64,000 bases of DNA. Source: Vitis vinifera. Lineage: Eukaryota > Streptophyta > Magnoliopsida > Vitales > Vitaceae. The notes below the pieces were generated by a model. It was not told the origin of the DNA and did no database searches. It saw nothing but the letters and a program-made list of their open reading frames with translations. Location of the stretch: NCBI RefSeq assembly GCF_030704535.1, contig NC_081812.1, positions 15,783,001 through 15,847,000 of the forward strand, read 5' to 3'. The translations under genes and the position numbers were made by a program. Of this stretch, positions 49,101 through 62,344 are shown piece after piece. Positions within the stretch are counted from its first letter, which is position 1. Each line of letters opens with the position of its first letter.

Positions 49101-52100
49101 ATTTGACTTGATAATGCAATTAGATATGATGATAATTCTTTGGATGCCTTTACTAGTGATGGTGATGGTGTTGTTGAAGACTATTTGATGGAGCCAAGAG
49201 AATTGGACTTTGGGAGAGAAAAAGAGGAACTAAATGAGAAATTATTAAAGTGACAAACAATTAATTCTATGATTTGATTTTGTTAGTATTTTTCTAAACT
49301 TTTTAGGGTTTTTTTTATTTTTATTTATTCATAAAGATTGAGGCTTACAGCGCACCTCACTACAACTAATTTGTAATAAAATTTCTCATTTTCCTTCTTC
49401 TTGGGTTTCTGCAAGAGTGTGGAGGCTGAACCGCATGATGCTATATATATATGTTATTTGACTTGATAATGCAATTAGATATGATGATAATTCTTTGGAT
49501 GCCTTTACTAGTGATGGTGATGGTGTTGTTGAAGACTATTTGATGGAGCCAAGAGAATTGGACTTTGGGAGAGAAAAAGAGGAACTAAATGAGAAATTAT
49601 TAAAGTGACAAACAATTAATTCTATGATTTGATTTTGTTAGTATTTTTCTAAATTTTTTAGGGTTTGTTTTTTTTTTTTTATTCATAAAGATTGAGGCTT
49701 ACAGCGCACCTCACTACAACTAATTTGTAATAAAATTTCTCATTTTCCTTCTTCTTGGGTTTCTGCAAGAGTGTGGAGGCTGAACCGCATGATGCTACAA
49801 TAATCTGTTGTAGGAGACTATGCTAATGTTCTGAAACCATAGGAGAACTTGGAAGAAGATTATCACTATCAAATAAGTTAGAAACAGGATTGATGTGGAC
49901 AGAACCCTAAAATGTTGAGTAGATGGACCAACTAGAAGCTAAAATAAATACAAGATGATAAACAGTGTACTATTGCAAATTAAAGAGTTTGATGGGAGAA
50001 AAAGCTAGTTGTTTTGTTCTTAACGAAGATGAGGAAGTTACTTGATACAAGTTAGGGAACTCACTCAAATATCCTGATTGAAGGATGAATCGTGAAGGCA
50101 ATCGGAAAAGTTGCTTACTTATAAGGTGCTGGCTTTTTTGGACTTTAATTTAATAATGTTCTTTATGTTGTCTGACATGACATGGGTTTTATATTTGTTA
50201 TGTTGTAGCTTTGTCTGTGCTATGAATTGCAAAAATTCTCTATTTGGATTTGCATTAACATAGACCTGCAAGATAGTATAAACAATAATACATGCATGCT
50301 ATGTTGCATTGCATGAACACTTCAAAGTATGTGAAGCACCCATGCCAGACATGACACAGCAAAGTTTTCGGTAATGGGATATGTGTCTGACTTTATATGC
50401 CACAGGTGTGATCAAATAAGAAAAGAAAAGAAAAAAAAAATCATAGTTCATTATTAATGACCTTAGATTTGCATTGGAATTTCTATCTTATTTATACAAT
50501 TAAATTTAGAAATTCTATCTTATTTAGACACTTCAATTAAGCCTAGGAATATTGAGCGAAAAAAATAAATTTGGAAGTCAGGTTATTTAGTCATTTAGTC
50601 CTTTTTGACTCCTAGACACACATCAACACTCTAAACTTGTACTGGAGGCCATTTAACATGGTATAAATGGATAGATGCATTACTTAGCTTTGTAGCATCT
50701 AGTGTTTACTATTTACTGTAAAAAGAACCTGTTGTCATTTGTTCTCAAAATGGAAGGTAGTTCCATAATTGGATTTCATTGTGTATGCAGCTGAGTTTTT
50801 TCCTGATCGATCAGAAGTGCAATGTCTGCACCGATGGCAAAAGGTTCTTAATCCAGAGCTTGTTAAAGGACCATGGACTCAAGAGGTTGGCACCTGGCCT
50901 GCTTCCTCTTTTAGTATTATCTGTTCTTGCAATTGTGATTGAAATATTCAGCACTCTTTGCTTGTTTGGTTCATAGGAGGATGATAAAATCACAGAACTG
51001 GTATCAAAATATGGGCCCACAAAATGGTCTGTCATAGCAAAGTCTTTGCCAGGTCGCATAGGGAAACAATGCCGAGAGCGGTAAGTTTTATGATATCTGG
51101 TTGTTTTTGTTTCAAAATGCCATTTTATATTTTAGGCTTGATTAATTATTTGTTTTTTATTATTGACTATATGGTCCCTTCTAAGTTTAAGGTAGTCTCT
51201 TAATTTCTGAATGTTGCACTGCCTATCTTCTGTCTCATACACTTAAAGTGATTGATTATATTTTACTAATAATTAGCTTCTTTATTTAATTTAATTGTTG
51301 TGTTGGCAAAGTCGAACTTCTTAGATCTTGGATCCTAACTTTTACTGTGAGGAGATGAGGATGATGAAGACTTATAGATTTTTGTCATCATCTATTCTAA
51401 CCAATGTTTTCAGAATTGGATTGGTCATTGAATTAAAAAAGTTATCAGTTCATGGTTCATTGGTCGAATTGGTAGTTGAAACGCCTTTGAACTAGTGGAA
51501 TTATAAATATATAATTTAAATTTTATTAAAAATAAAATAATTATAAAAATTAAACATATATAAATAATTAAAAATTTTAAATATATTTCTTCATTTATCT
51601 TTAATATTAATAGATTAAATCATGATAAGAATAAAATTTATTAATCTATTGATATTTCTAATTCTATTAAATAATAAATATATAACCTTTAATGGTTAAC
51701 ATGAAATAAAATTTTATTATTTAAATATATTTACATTTTAATAATTATATATTTTATTATTTCTTATCTTAAAAATTATTAATTGTTTATATATATTTCT
51801 TATCTTGAAATTAAGTATAGATAAATATAAATATTTATTTGTAATTTTGGTGGGTTAGATTTTAATTTTTCCCATAAAATTTCATACTTGTTTAATAAAT
51901 TTACATACTTATTCAGGAGATTTAATCTTATACCCATTTAATATGTTACATTACTTAATTGCCACCATCGATCTCATATCTTTTCAGAAAAACCCTAAAA
52001 ACCCCTAGAGACCCACCTCCACTGCCACTCTTCCTCTCTTTCTTATTCCCCTCTTTTTTTGTCCACACCCACCACCTCTCTGTTTTCCTGTAAATCTTCC

Positions 52101-54717
52101 TCCCTCTTTTGTATTGAACCATGACCGCTATCCTCCTCATCAGAAAATGCTTCCACACCACCATCCTCCACATGTCCTTCATCTCTTAATTTTTGGGTTA
52201 AAAAAATAGACTGGTTCTTACAAAAGTGGCTGAGTGGTCCTGTTTAGTGGTTGAACTACTGAGTTGCACAGTTCAATGCCAGTTTAACACTTTGCCCGGT
52301 CCAAATGATGAAACGGTTGAACTGGCCGGTCTGGTCCAGTTTTTAAAACATTGATTTTGACATGTTGATCTTATTAAATTTTATGGTTTTCAGGAAAAGA
52401 AAATTGCCTATGAAAAAATGATTCTAAGGAAAAGAAGAAATGGTTTGTTTTATGATTTGTTTTTTAAATTTTTTTTTTTTTTAATATTTTCAGGTGGCAC
52501 AACCATTTAAATCCAGATATAAAAAAGGATGCTTGGACATTGGACGAAGAACTGGCACTCATGAATGCCCATAGTAAGCATGGGAATAAATGGGCTGAAA
52601 TAGCAAAGGTTTTACCTGGAAGGTACTGATGCTCGTATGATACACTATTGTTATAACAGGAAGTTAAGGTACCAGTCTGGTGGATCATAGGGGGACAGTG
52701 GTTTTTAGAACCTAGGGAAGAAATGTTTATAAGGCTTTCTGTTTGGTAGGTTTGAACTTTTGAAAGATATCTCTTTCTTAATTCAAGACCTTTTGATGCC
52801 ACAAATATCACACGGCACATTTTCATTTGGAAGTTAGAAAAATGCGGGCAGCTGATCCCAGGAAAGTTTGTGGTAAATTTGATCAACCTCATGATATAGT
52901 CTGATATGAAGTGGCAATATGTCCCTCATTAATGAGGCTAAACAAAGAAACATAACAAATTGTAAATTTTCTTCCATTCCACTTTCATATGCCTCTTTGT
53001 ATGCCTACACACACACATACACATTCCTGAAACAAAGTACTGAGACCATTAAGTGAAGCCACACAGCCAATGCATGTTGTTGCATGGACAACTGTCTAGT
53101 TGATTGTATCCAGAATTCCTGAATCATGAGTTGTTATGATGGTTTAAGTCATGGGGGCTAGATGGATGCTATGCAAAAAGTGAAATCATTTCATTCTTTT
53201 ACCAGCATTTGAAGGTTACAAAAATGGCTTTCTCTAAATGGTGGGAATTCCAATAAAATCAAAGTCATAGCAGACGAATTGCTGGAACAAAGTGAAATTA
53301 TGTCATGCCTTGAAATCCCAAAAGAGATGATCTGCATTATAGCACAGCTGCAAAGGTGTTGGAGTCACTTTGCTCAACCTTATGAGAGGCAAGGGGGACC
53401 AGTAGAAGAACCCTTTTTTTTTCTTTTTGTCTGAGCCTCTAAGGTCTAACCATTCATATTCTGTTGTCAAGGGGTACAACTGCTTCATTAAAGCAATAAA
53501 CTGCTTAAGGTTCATTTCATATTCTATCCAAATGCTTTGCAAAACAAACAAAATTGATTTAGACTGCCAGAGGCATATATTGTTTTATTTGGAGTTAAAT
53601 CTCTTAAATGACTTAAGCTTTGTTATGCAGGACTGACAACTCAATAAAGAATCATTGGAATAGTTCCTTAAAGAAAAAGTTAGATTTCTACTTGGCTACT
53701 GGGAAACTTCCACCAGTTGTAAAGAGTGGTTTCCAAAATGGTGCAAAAGACACAAACAGAACCAATGCACCTGGAAAACTGCTTGGTTGTTCAAATAAAG
53801 GATCAGAATCTACAGCACAAACTTCATCAGGAACTACAGACTTATGTAAACTAGAAGAAGACAGCAAGGATCAGTTAGAGTCCTCAGCCCCATTACAAGA
53901 TGCGGGTGTTTCTTTGAGTGTTCCTCCAAATGAGTCTGCTGATTCTGAAGATGCACAGTGCAAGCCATATTTATCCAAAATAGATTGTAGCTGTGGCAAT
54001 TCAGAGTCAATATTAAGGTTTGAGAAGTGCAGGATCAATGGTAATATCGATGAAAGTAAAGTTGTTGGAACACCCTTGCAGCTTGGAATTCCAACCTATG
54101 ATTCTTTGTACTATGAACCACCAAGACTAGAGAGTTGTGTTCCATTAGATTCAGATCTCATAAGCAAGTGTTGGATGCAGTATGAATGTGACACAAGTCC
54201 TTTTATGTCACCTATTAGTTTCTTCACTCCACCTTGTGTGAAGGGTAGTAGTTTGTCTATGCAAAGTCCACAATCAATCTTGAAAAATGCTGCCAGGACC
54301 TTTCCCAATACTCCTTCCATATTAAGAAAGAGAAAGACGGAGGCTCAAACACCTCTGCTCCCTACAAAAATTGGGAAAGCAGATCAGGAAGCAGTCAATG
54401 ATAGTTTTCATGCATCTGATGAACAAGAAAGAACTGGGAATAGTTTAGAGAAGTCCGTGTCTCGAGATGGAAGTTCATGTGATAGTCCTGCTTGTCATGG
54501 TGATAACAGCATTGGTCTATGCAATGGTAAGGCTTTTAATGCATCTCCTCCATACCGATTAAGATCCAAACGAACTGCCGTTTTCAAGTCTGTGGAGAAA
54601 CAACTTGAGTTTGCATTTGACCGAGAGAAGTGTGATGGGAATACCAAATCTACAGAGAAGGGGAATTCTCCTGTTGCTGAAGACTGCTTGCGTGCAACAA
54701 AGATGGGGGTTACCTAG
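42661..54717 (+). CDS. three-repeat MYB transcription factor (MYB3R3/5 type)
   Basis: MYB3R factors bind MSA elements and set G2/M-phase transcription. Seven coding exons: 42661-42812, 45898-45949, 46144-46201, 50791-50885, 50977-51080, 52494-52622, 53631-54717; 558 aa. The three repeats keep the regular tryptophans: R1 W64, W84, W103; R2 W116, W136, W155; R3 W168, W187, W206. Recognition segments include GRIGKQCRERWHNHL and GRTDNSIKNHWNS, and SLKKKLDFYLATGKLPP follows. The C-terminal part has Ser/Thr-Pro sites around SPISFFTPP and TPSILRKRKTEAQTP (possible CDK targets), and YRLRSKRTAVFKSVEKQLEF from residue 505. The length is close to MYB3R3/MYB3R5 (about 505-550 aa), the repressor-type group, and much shorter than MYB3R1/4; the group call is inference. 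Introns total over 10 kb and are loaded with transposons. Confidence 0.94.
43727..44010. mobile_element. MITE-like sequence in MYB3R intron 1
   Basis: The left end TATGTTTTATTTGGGTCTTGG and the C/T-rich right end followed by ATTCAAATGAAGGCTTA resemble diverged ends of the TATGTTTGGTT family seen elsewhere in the window. Boundaries and assignment are tentative. Confidence 0.3.
44593..44699 (+). mobile_element. short LINE-tail insertion with poly-A and direct repeats
   Basis: About 107 bp ending in GTTTATCTATC plus a 12-A run is flanked by GGAACTCAAATTTTG at 44578-44592 and again at 44700-44714. A poly-A tail with a 15-bp target duplication is the mark of L1-type target-primed reverse transcription with extreme 5' truncation. 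A roughly 80-bp flanking sequence is also repeated on both sides (44496-44586 and 44706-44786, diverged), so a local duplication is superimposed. Confidence 0.55.
45550..45605 (+). repeat. tandem duplication in MYB3R intron 1
   Basis: CCAGACATGGTATTTTGAAA occurs twice with about 36 bp between starts, separated by A-rich sequence. Confidence 0.8.
47449..48480 (-). mobile_element. LINE (L1-like) 3' remnant in MYB3R intron 3
   Basis: The minus strand encodes a zf-RVT domain, the zinc-binding tail after reverse transcriptase in plant LINEs: RRCLFLPSYCYLCKNALVSI, then SIDHLLLECSMFFSLYL, later FCGKKRRKAWRTGPLCLFYT and IWQEGDQRSF (47659-47985). Upstream it reads KMGFFVCKVAW with a stop, so it is decayed. 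The plus strand starts with a T-run at 47449-47461, i.e. a poly-A tail on the element strand, fixing its 3' end. A short (ACAGCC)n repeat sits at about 47560-47590. The 5' boundary near 48480 is approximate. Confidence 0.75.
49050..49797 (+). repeat. AT microsatellite and recent 355-bp tandem duplication
   Basis: An (AT)n run at 49066-49096 is followed by two near-identical copies, about 49091-49445 and 49446-49797, with a period of 355 bp (GTTATTTG at 49098 and 49453). The copies differ mainly in a T-rich tract. Each contains an open frame of about 45 codons including EDYLMEPRELDFGREKEELN and ending at TGA, acidic and coding-like. The phrase TTGATAATGCAATTA also occurs on both sides of the microsatellite, pointing to slippage or unequal exchange at the AT tract. 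The source protein is not recognised; a decayed transposase is possible. Confidence 0.8.
51402..52353. mobile_element. 952-bp TIR element in MYB3R intron 5
   Basis: The left end CAATGTTTTCAGAATTGGA and the complement of the right end, CAATGTTTTAAAAACTGGA, form an inverted repeat, extended by GGTC/GACC-rich subterminal sequence. The core is AT-rich (51490-51950), then C-rich with pyrimidine runs (51980-52180). No transposase coding was recognised, so it is a non-autonomous DNA transposon or MITE. It ends 140 bp before the exon at 52494. Confidence 0.6.
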
Positions 54718-57700
54718 GACATAAAGTGTAAGTGCATTCTTGAATTATAAATTTGCTAATGGTTATGCTCTAAATCTATTTGGTTCATTTTGTTTGTTTG
54801 TTTGTTTCCTTTTTTCCAAAAGTACAAGTTTTGAGAATTTATTTTACTTTTTATTTTTACTATGATATTTCTTCATTCAGATTTGTTGCTTGATAATTAA
54901 ATTTAGACCCTGCAAGGGATTTTCATCTTTGTATCAATTAAAGACATTTTTGAACTTGATCACTACTCAGATACTTTTGCATAAAATGAATAATCCTTTG
55001 TATGGTATTATGTGTGCTATGTTGTCTTAACATTATATCCATGGTCATGTCTATAGTTGCAGCATTGTGAAGCATACAACACACACAACAAATAATCTCA
55101 CTAGTCCAACAGATGCAAGATATGAACAAGGAGTACTAAGTAGAAGTTTAAATCATTGAAAAATGAAACAAATTTGTTATTGTATCATTTATAGTTTTTA
55201 GTACTTAAGTTTAATTAGCTCATTGAAGGAAAAACAGAAACGTTTAGTTCATCTAAGTCCCTACTCTACACTTTCATTTATTTTAGGGAAAATTACACCT
55301 CCTCCTAAAGGTTGGTGGATAAATGGTATCCTTCCGTAATATTAGATAAGGGACACAGCCTGCCATCGAGATTTGATGAAGATACAATGACCTCCCTTCT
55401 GTCCGATTTAAGGTTGCCAAAACTCTGATATCATGTCTCAAATACTCTGCAAATATTTTTTAGGTTTACTGAAACAAATAATTAACAAGAAGACCAGATT
55501 AAGCCTCCAAAGAGTAGCTGAGAGTCTCTTTTGAATGGAGTATTTGATGTGTTTAGTAACTTTTTAGGGAGCAAACAAATAATATTATTATTATTATTGT
55601 TGTTGTTGTTATTCTGATAAGTAAAATTTTTTACAAAGAGCACAAAAACAACCCAAGTACAATTGTATACAAACACCAAGATGACAAAAGAAAAAGAAAT
55701 GAAAAAGACACTTCACCACTTAAGTCCCATCAAAAACATCAATGAAATACATCAATAAATGATCATTCTCCTTATGGTGACAGTTTTTAGGAAGATAAAA
55801 ATTGTTAAACAGCTTCCTTCCTGGGGACTGCTCCCCATCATGTCTAATTCGATTTCTCTCATAGAGGCTTGGAAGGCATCCTGTTGACAGCCCTTTACTA
55901 TCCTCTTTCTTCGCTCTTTATTTTTCACTATTTCTTATTTTTATGAATCCTCGTGGAAGAAGCTACATCCAGTAGAAGTAAGCAGCTGACTTCCTCAACT
56001 CACTTGAAGTGGTGAAGTTGATCAACATAGATATAAACCATTTTGGCTACATCTGAGGTAGAGTAGATATGAGTATTGAATCTCCAGCTTCACTAAATAT
56101 AGCTGCTGTAATCTTTTTGGTTTGGGATATGCCAGGAGGTCAAACTTTGGAGAAAGCACATAGAATTTCATTTTTTGTTTTTTCTTTCTTCATTTAAATC
56201 ACATTTCAGTGTCTAATAGGTTCCTATTGGTCTTCTATGTTTATTATATTGATAGTGATTCTTTACAACAGTTCTAATATTCTTTACAATGGTTCTAATA
56301 TGATATTTCATATCCTATTAAATTCAGTAGGGCTGGGCTTTATCATATCCTTTAGTTGCACCTACAACCTAAATATCTAATATAAAAGTGAAGATAGCAA
56401 TGCATGCTAGGAAGTTCCTGAATCAATAAATGGGACCTCCATATCTCCAACAAAGTGGTGCAGTAGATTGGCTTCAATGTGAACAGATATAGTTAGCTTG
56501 CGCAGGAAAGCGATTGACCTCTTTAGCTCCCTTGAAGTAGTGGTGAAGCAAATTTTATCCATCCATGGTTCAAAGTTGGTGTATCAATTGCCATCTTGGG
56601 AGGTCCCAAAATAGTCACCTATGTTAGATCTATATTATACCATATGTACAAACCTATCAATATATATATCATACCATATGTACAATGCTTTAGTTAAAAG
56701 GCTAAAAAAATTCTAAAAAAATAAATTAGTCATATCCTATGTTAGATCTAATATCAGGTCCTATCTTAATAAATTAAATAAAATATCTGCCACATTTGAC
56801 GTTATTTAAATAATTGTAAAGCATATGTTGGAATTAGTATATGATAATATTAAGAATAAAAAATCTACTATTTTTAGTACAATTATTTTTCTACCAGAGA
56901 ACACATAATGCAACGGTCAATTTCAAATTAAATGATGTGGAGGCTTGAAGTAATCGTTGTTAGTCCTATGATGAGTACTGTTCGATCAATACTTTGAACC
57001 TTGGATCTAGCATTGAGCATGTGAGGTTGAGGTTTTTGATGGCATTCCATGGCATGTGTTTTTCCCTCTTCTTAGTTTTATTTGTTAAATAACAGTTCCT
57101 CTTCTTTTATTTTTGTTAGTTTGGGACATGAATGCAAATATAGTTTTATTTGTTAAATAGGAATCCTCATGATCAAGATTTGCAGGATGTGTCAACATGT
57201 CTTTTGAATCAACATGATTTCCAAGTCAAGTAGTTCTTGTCAGTATTTTGTTTCTAGTAACAGGGGTGACCCTCATTCCCCAATTGCTTATCAGGCACAA
57301 GGGGCTAGCCCAAACCCCAGATACACAAAATCACTTAAACCATGCATATGGGATAATTCTTGGTGTTTGATGCCTGTTGGAGTTATTGTTTGCCCAGGCT
57401 CACCCCTTTACCATTGGGTTGGTCACCTTTGCAGGTTTCCTGTTGGCCTGTTGAAGTTTGACATGCATCCAAGATTTATTGTTAATTTTCTTGCTGTAAT
57501 ATAAATCCCGTCAGTTGTTTGCAATCTCATTCTTTCCATAGTTTAATTCGTTTTCTCAACTATTTTATTCATGAGAGTTAAAGGACATGTGCTATGTGCA
57601 ACATGAGCAGTTTTCAATCTGTGTTGGGCATTATTGGTCCATATTTTGCTGTCCTACAATTAAACTACAGATGAAATGAAACTTCCTTGGTTTTTGCGCC

Positions 57701-58542
57701 AAATTATTGGGATCTCTTCAGAGTTGAGATGTTCGTTTTCTTGGTTTCTCACTTTGGCAATCATGTGGCGGATGTGTTAGCAAATCATAGAGCTAAACAT
57801 TTGGTTTCTTTTGTAAGAGGTTTTATATATCTATGAATTGTGTCTTGTGTTGCCCTAATTATTTTAATGTATGAAGATAGATTTACCTTCTTAAACTACC
57901 ATACTATCATTCGCCTTTTTTATCAAACTTTGTATAGAGAATTTTATATTTCTTGCAAGGGTTTCTCATCTTACTTTGTAATTACTATTTCAGTGGAATG
58001 AAATGATTGTTTTATATTAAAGAAAAAAAATAAAGAACTCTGTTAGTGGGCCATACTGAGGCTTTATTTGTTAGAAAGCATAATGATAAGTGCAGCAATC
58101 ATTCAAATAACCTGGGAATGGTAGTAATGGCAGGATGTTTGTGAGTTATTCATGTACTTTGGGTTTATATGGTTCATGAAAAAGGTGAAGGGTGATTGAG
58201 ATTTTATTTCTTAGCTTGCACAACATTGCAGGTTTAAAAAACTGTATCAAACCTCAAATAAAGGCAATAAAGGCGAAGAATGTTTCATTTTCATGGCAAT
58301 TTTTTATATAAATTTTTTAGTAAATTTTTAATAAATTATGGTCTTTCATAGATATCTGTCTTGCCATTTAAGCATTGCTTCTATTTTCATTCCCTATTAA
58401 GGTTTTGCTATATATTGTGCATTAGATTTAAAGTTTTCCATTTGTGTTTTATTTTTTCTGAGCTATACTTAGTTTAGCCATTAAGGATACTGATAAATAA
58501 TTTGTTTGAAAATTTGATTTCTCCCTTTTTGTATTAATTTAG
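54718..58542 (+). other. MYB3R 3' flank, possible 3' UTR intron with LINE relics
   Basis: Ten bases after the MYB3R stop a strong donor GTAAGT begins at 54728; a candidate acceptor lies at 58541-58542. Between them are a LINE-tail-like segment (about 55605-55880, starting TTCTGATAAGTAAAATTTTT) and AT-rich sequence. At 57690-58030 a plus-strand frame contains NHVADVLANHRAKH, like the end of a LINE RNase H domain, and runs into an A-rich tail at about 58019. An open frame at 57214-57504 has no recognisable domain. Confidence 0.4.
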
Positions 58543-58714
58543 GGAGGAAGATTGGGGATACTCTTGAAGCTAGCTAACAAAACTTCCTGGAATGGGGACC
58601 AAAAGTTTCCAGTGTTTCCAAAGTGGAAAGATATGACCAGATGCTCAAAATTGTTGCTTCTTCTGTGCTGCCCATTGATCGTCTCGCAGATACATTTACC
58701 CTACTTGTCATGAG
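58543..58714 (+). other. candidate 3' UTR exon of MYB3R
   Basis: Sequence of exon-like composition bounded by an AG acceptor (TTAATTTAG) and a GT donor (CATGAG, then GTACAT). It is not an evident continuation of the MYB3R protein, because the stop at 54717 precedes the upstream donor. This is inference only; an unrelated transcript is equally possible. Confidence 0.25.
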
Positions 58715-61700
58715 GTACATGCAGATTATTTTCTTCATCATACATCATGAACAAAATTCATGGGCAGTAGGTTTCTTGTTGAATTTCTATATCTAGAATT
58801 AGGTATGGCAGTCCCAAATTACTTGTGAAAGAAGCTGCAATGGGTTTGTACAGGAACCCCTCTTAAGAGGAACGAAAGGACTTGAAATTTTCTACATCAA
58901 AAGTGTAGTTTCTGTTCTAATGTCTCATTTATCTCATTGTTTTCTCACCAAAAGCGATGAGCAGGGTCTCAGTTGTATCATCTTGACTACCAGTATTTTA
59001 AGAAATTTGGTAGGTTCATCTTCATAACAACTTTTTCGCTGATGTATTCTCCCTTCTACTTTGGTAAATAGCATCAACTTTTCCAATCATTCATCCAAAT
59101 CCTCTCTGAGATTTGAGTTTCTATTTGTATTCCTATGTATGTGTATATGGATGTAAGCGGATGGAGAATGGGAAATGTCTTGCTTGTTTGGTGGAGTTGT
59201 TGCAAATTTCAACCCTGAAGTAAAGAAGGATCAAAATATACCGTATTGGTGAACTATTTGGCACTCTTGCTTTCAGCCTTACCTTCGTTCATTTTCTACA
59301 TACCATGTGAATTGAGTCATTCCATATTTTACATCATTCCTTGATCTTGCCTCTAAAATAAATAAATAAATAAAAGGCAAAGAACTTGAGTTTGGTCCGG
59401 TTGATACATGACATCATCTCTTGAGATGAACAGGGTATTAGGATTATTGTTATTATTCTTCTATTTTAGGCCATTCATGTCCTTCAATGCTGAAGGGATG
59501 AAACAGAGACTATTTCAAGATGTCAAATGGAGAAAATAGAAAATGTCAGCAACTTGAAAGTCACAATGAGAAGTTCATGTCAGGGCTAGAGCAATCAATT
59601 CATTATGAACTCTAGTAGATGATATGGAAAGAAGAGGGAAATAGAGCAGGTTGTAGTTTTAAGAGGTTGGTTAGTCCAATTTTTTTATCTGGTTCTTTTT
59701 GTCAAATACACCCAGGAAATTGAGCGCTGTAAACTATTTCTGTTTTCAAGTACAACAGTGCACCCTTCATGGAATGCCTTTGCTGGTGAATCACATCTCT
59801 ATGCATGACTTGATGGCTGGAGAAGAAAATCATTATAATTAGGGGTGGTGGCGGATCAAACTTTGCAATTTCCAAGGATTTTAAATTTATGACTTGGTTT
59901 TCGTAACATTTGAATAATCCAGTAGAGATGATTACAGTGGCATCCAGTGAACGCAGGCAGATACTGGGATGGATGTTCTGCTTTGCTCTTGTTTGTAACT
60001 TTGATGTGTTGAAAGAGGACCAATTTCTGATAAAAATAAATAAGAAGGATTGGAAAATAAATAAAAAAGCGATTGATTTTGGAACTCCAAATGATGTCAT
60101 CTAAATTTCTAGCAAAGATGATGAGATCTCATAGAAACCTAAGCACTATTCCTCCCATTCTTGAAAGGAGCTTGAATTCGCTTTGATCTTCAAAGCTACT
60201 TAAAAAGGGCCTTCTGAAACTGTAAAAAGGGTAAGGGAAAATTTAAACACAGCCATCAGATTTCTCTCCACATCTTGCTAGTATTTTACTCTTTTTCATA
60301 TATAAATAATTGTAAGAAGGTTAATTACTTCTAGTCTTCAAGACCTTACAACCATCAAACCTTAACCTTTCCTCTCGCCCTTCCCTTTTTTTCTCTTATA
60401 TTTTCTACTTTCATTTTCAATTCCCTTCCCTCCCTCCTTTTCTCCCGTCTTCATATATTTTTTCTTTATTTTTATTTTCTTAGATTTCATAGAAATTTTT
60501 AATGTTAAAAATGAATTATAAAATCGATAAAGCTTGTCAAGATGAAAAAGAAAATGAAAATGATACAAAAATGTAACCCAAAAAAAAAAGGCCGCAATGT
60601 TCATGGTTCAATGCCGGACACCATCCATGGTGCCCTACTCTCCATAAGCCCTTCATGGCGTCTAGACTTCAAGTTTTTTTCTTTTCTATTTTCTCACCCT
60701 CCATTCTCCTATTTTTTTATTCATTCAATTTTTTCATCTTTTCCTGCTTTATTAATTGCGAACTAAATTTAGCATTAAAATATCTATGAAATTTACGAAA
60801 TGACGTACAGAAATGAAAATTTGATAAAGAAAGAATACAAGGAAGAGTTAAGATTATGATTTGACGGACGTAGAATTCATAAAGCATAAAATTTCCAAAA
60901 CTTCATCTTCAATTTTCTCAGTTGGACACAGTCCCGACAGGCCGTAGAACACTTTACGAAATTATGTAACATACTATAAAGGTAAAATCGCCACACATTG
61001 ATTTTTAACAGAATTCCAAACATGTAGCTTTGAAAAAGATAAAGACAAGTCAGCTAATGCCAGGACGATAAAAAATTTGAAGACCGTTTGAGAAAAAGTT
61101 GAAATCCAAGCTCCAGAGATCTGGATTCAAAGGCTCTGAAGACGGCTAAGCTTTTGACAGAATGAGCGACTCGTATTCTCACTAGATCATTCCACACACA
61201 TTGTTGTACCAAAGCCAAAACAAAAGGTAATAATAATTGCCAGATCCACTGGGACTTATACAATATTGTGTTATTTCATTTTATTAATTTTGTAGGCATT
61301 GTCCAATGGCTGAAACTAAAGACTGACAAGAGGACCATCCTAATACACCCAATAGGAATTTGATTATGGAGCTGTAACCGCTTTACGGTTGCAATATTCG
61401 AGAAATTGTAGTTTGCAAAACCACGGATGGAAGGATGGGCCCATGTCAGGATATATATGAAAAATGGATTAAGAAAAAGCTCAATTTACAGAATATGCAT
61501 GAGAAAACCCACGTAAAATCTAACCCACAAATAATGGGAATGGGTCCTCACCCAACAAACTTAACCCGAAACTGATACAGGTGGGTGGATAGGTAGAGAT
61601 GCCTAGGGGCGTAAGACAACTCTCTTTAAGGAACTCGCCAAAATACCCCCCCACACAACCACGCAGATGGGAAAAATATGCCAAGAGCTCACTACCCTCC

Positions 61701-62344
61701 ACCAATGCTACCCACACTTCCTACTATCAGCCTGATCATCATTGTAACGGGAAAAGAAAATGAACTGCTAAGTACCAAAATGACGGCACATTTTAATAGC
61801 TTCTGACCATTTATATGATGGTAATCGTAAATCTACAAGTCCATCAGTTTCATGAAAGATTCTATGGTCCAGTGGGGATGATTGGAACACAACTGCAGCT
61901 CCTGTGTTTCTGTGTACTTTTTAAGTATGATAAGAACTGTACAGATGGAGGACGAGCGTGACAGAACTGGCTGGCATACAAATCCATCATTATGACCAAA
62001 ATTTCAACCCAGAGGAAGAATACATGATATCTGCCAAAATAAAAACTGGGTGAGAGATGAATAAGATTTGTAAGAAACCAATACAAGCCAAGAATGAGCA
62101 ATGTTACAAAAAACACACAAGGATGATCAAAAAAGGAGGGAGAATTACCTAAAAAGAGCAACAATATAGCTATACAATTCAAGGATAAAACAAGAACATA
62201 TCTGAGGGAAAAAAAAAACCCTACCCACAAAATTAAGAAGAAATAGAAAAAACACCAGATCATCACACAATGATTTGCAGCCCAAAAAAGAAGTGGAAAA
62301 ATTCAACTCCATATTTAATGCACATGCAATTTGCTTAGATATAA

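Noticed and set aside
57214-57504. 96-codon plus-strand frame downstream of MYB3R
   Set aside because: No recognisable domain, no splice or promoter context, and it sits between LINE relics; not called as a gene.
59702-60100. 132-codon minus-strand frame
   Set aside because: Hydrophobic, low-complexity start and no family resemblance; likely a chance frame.
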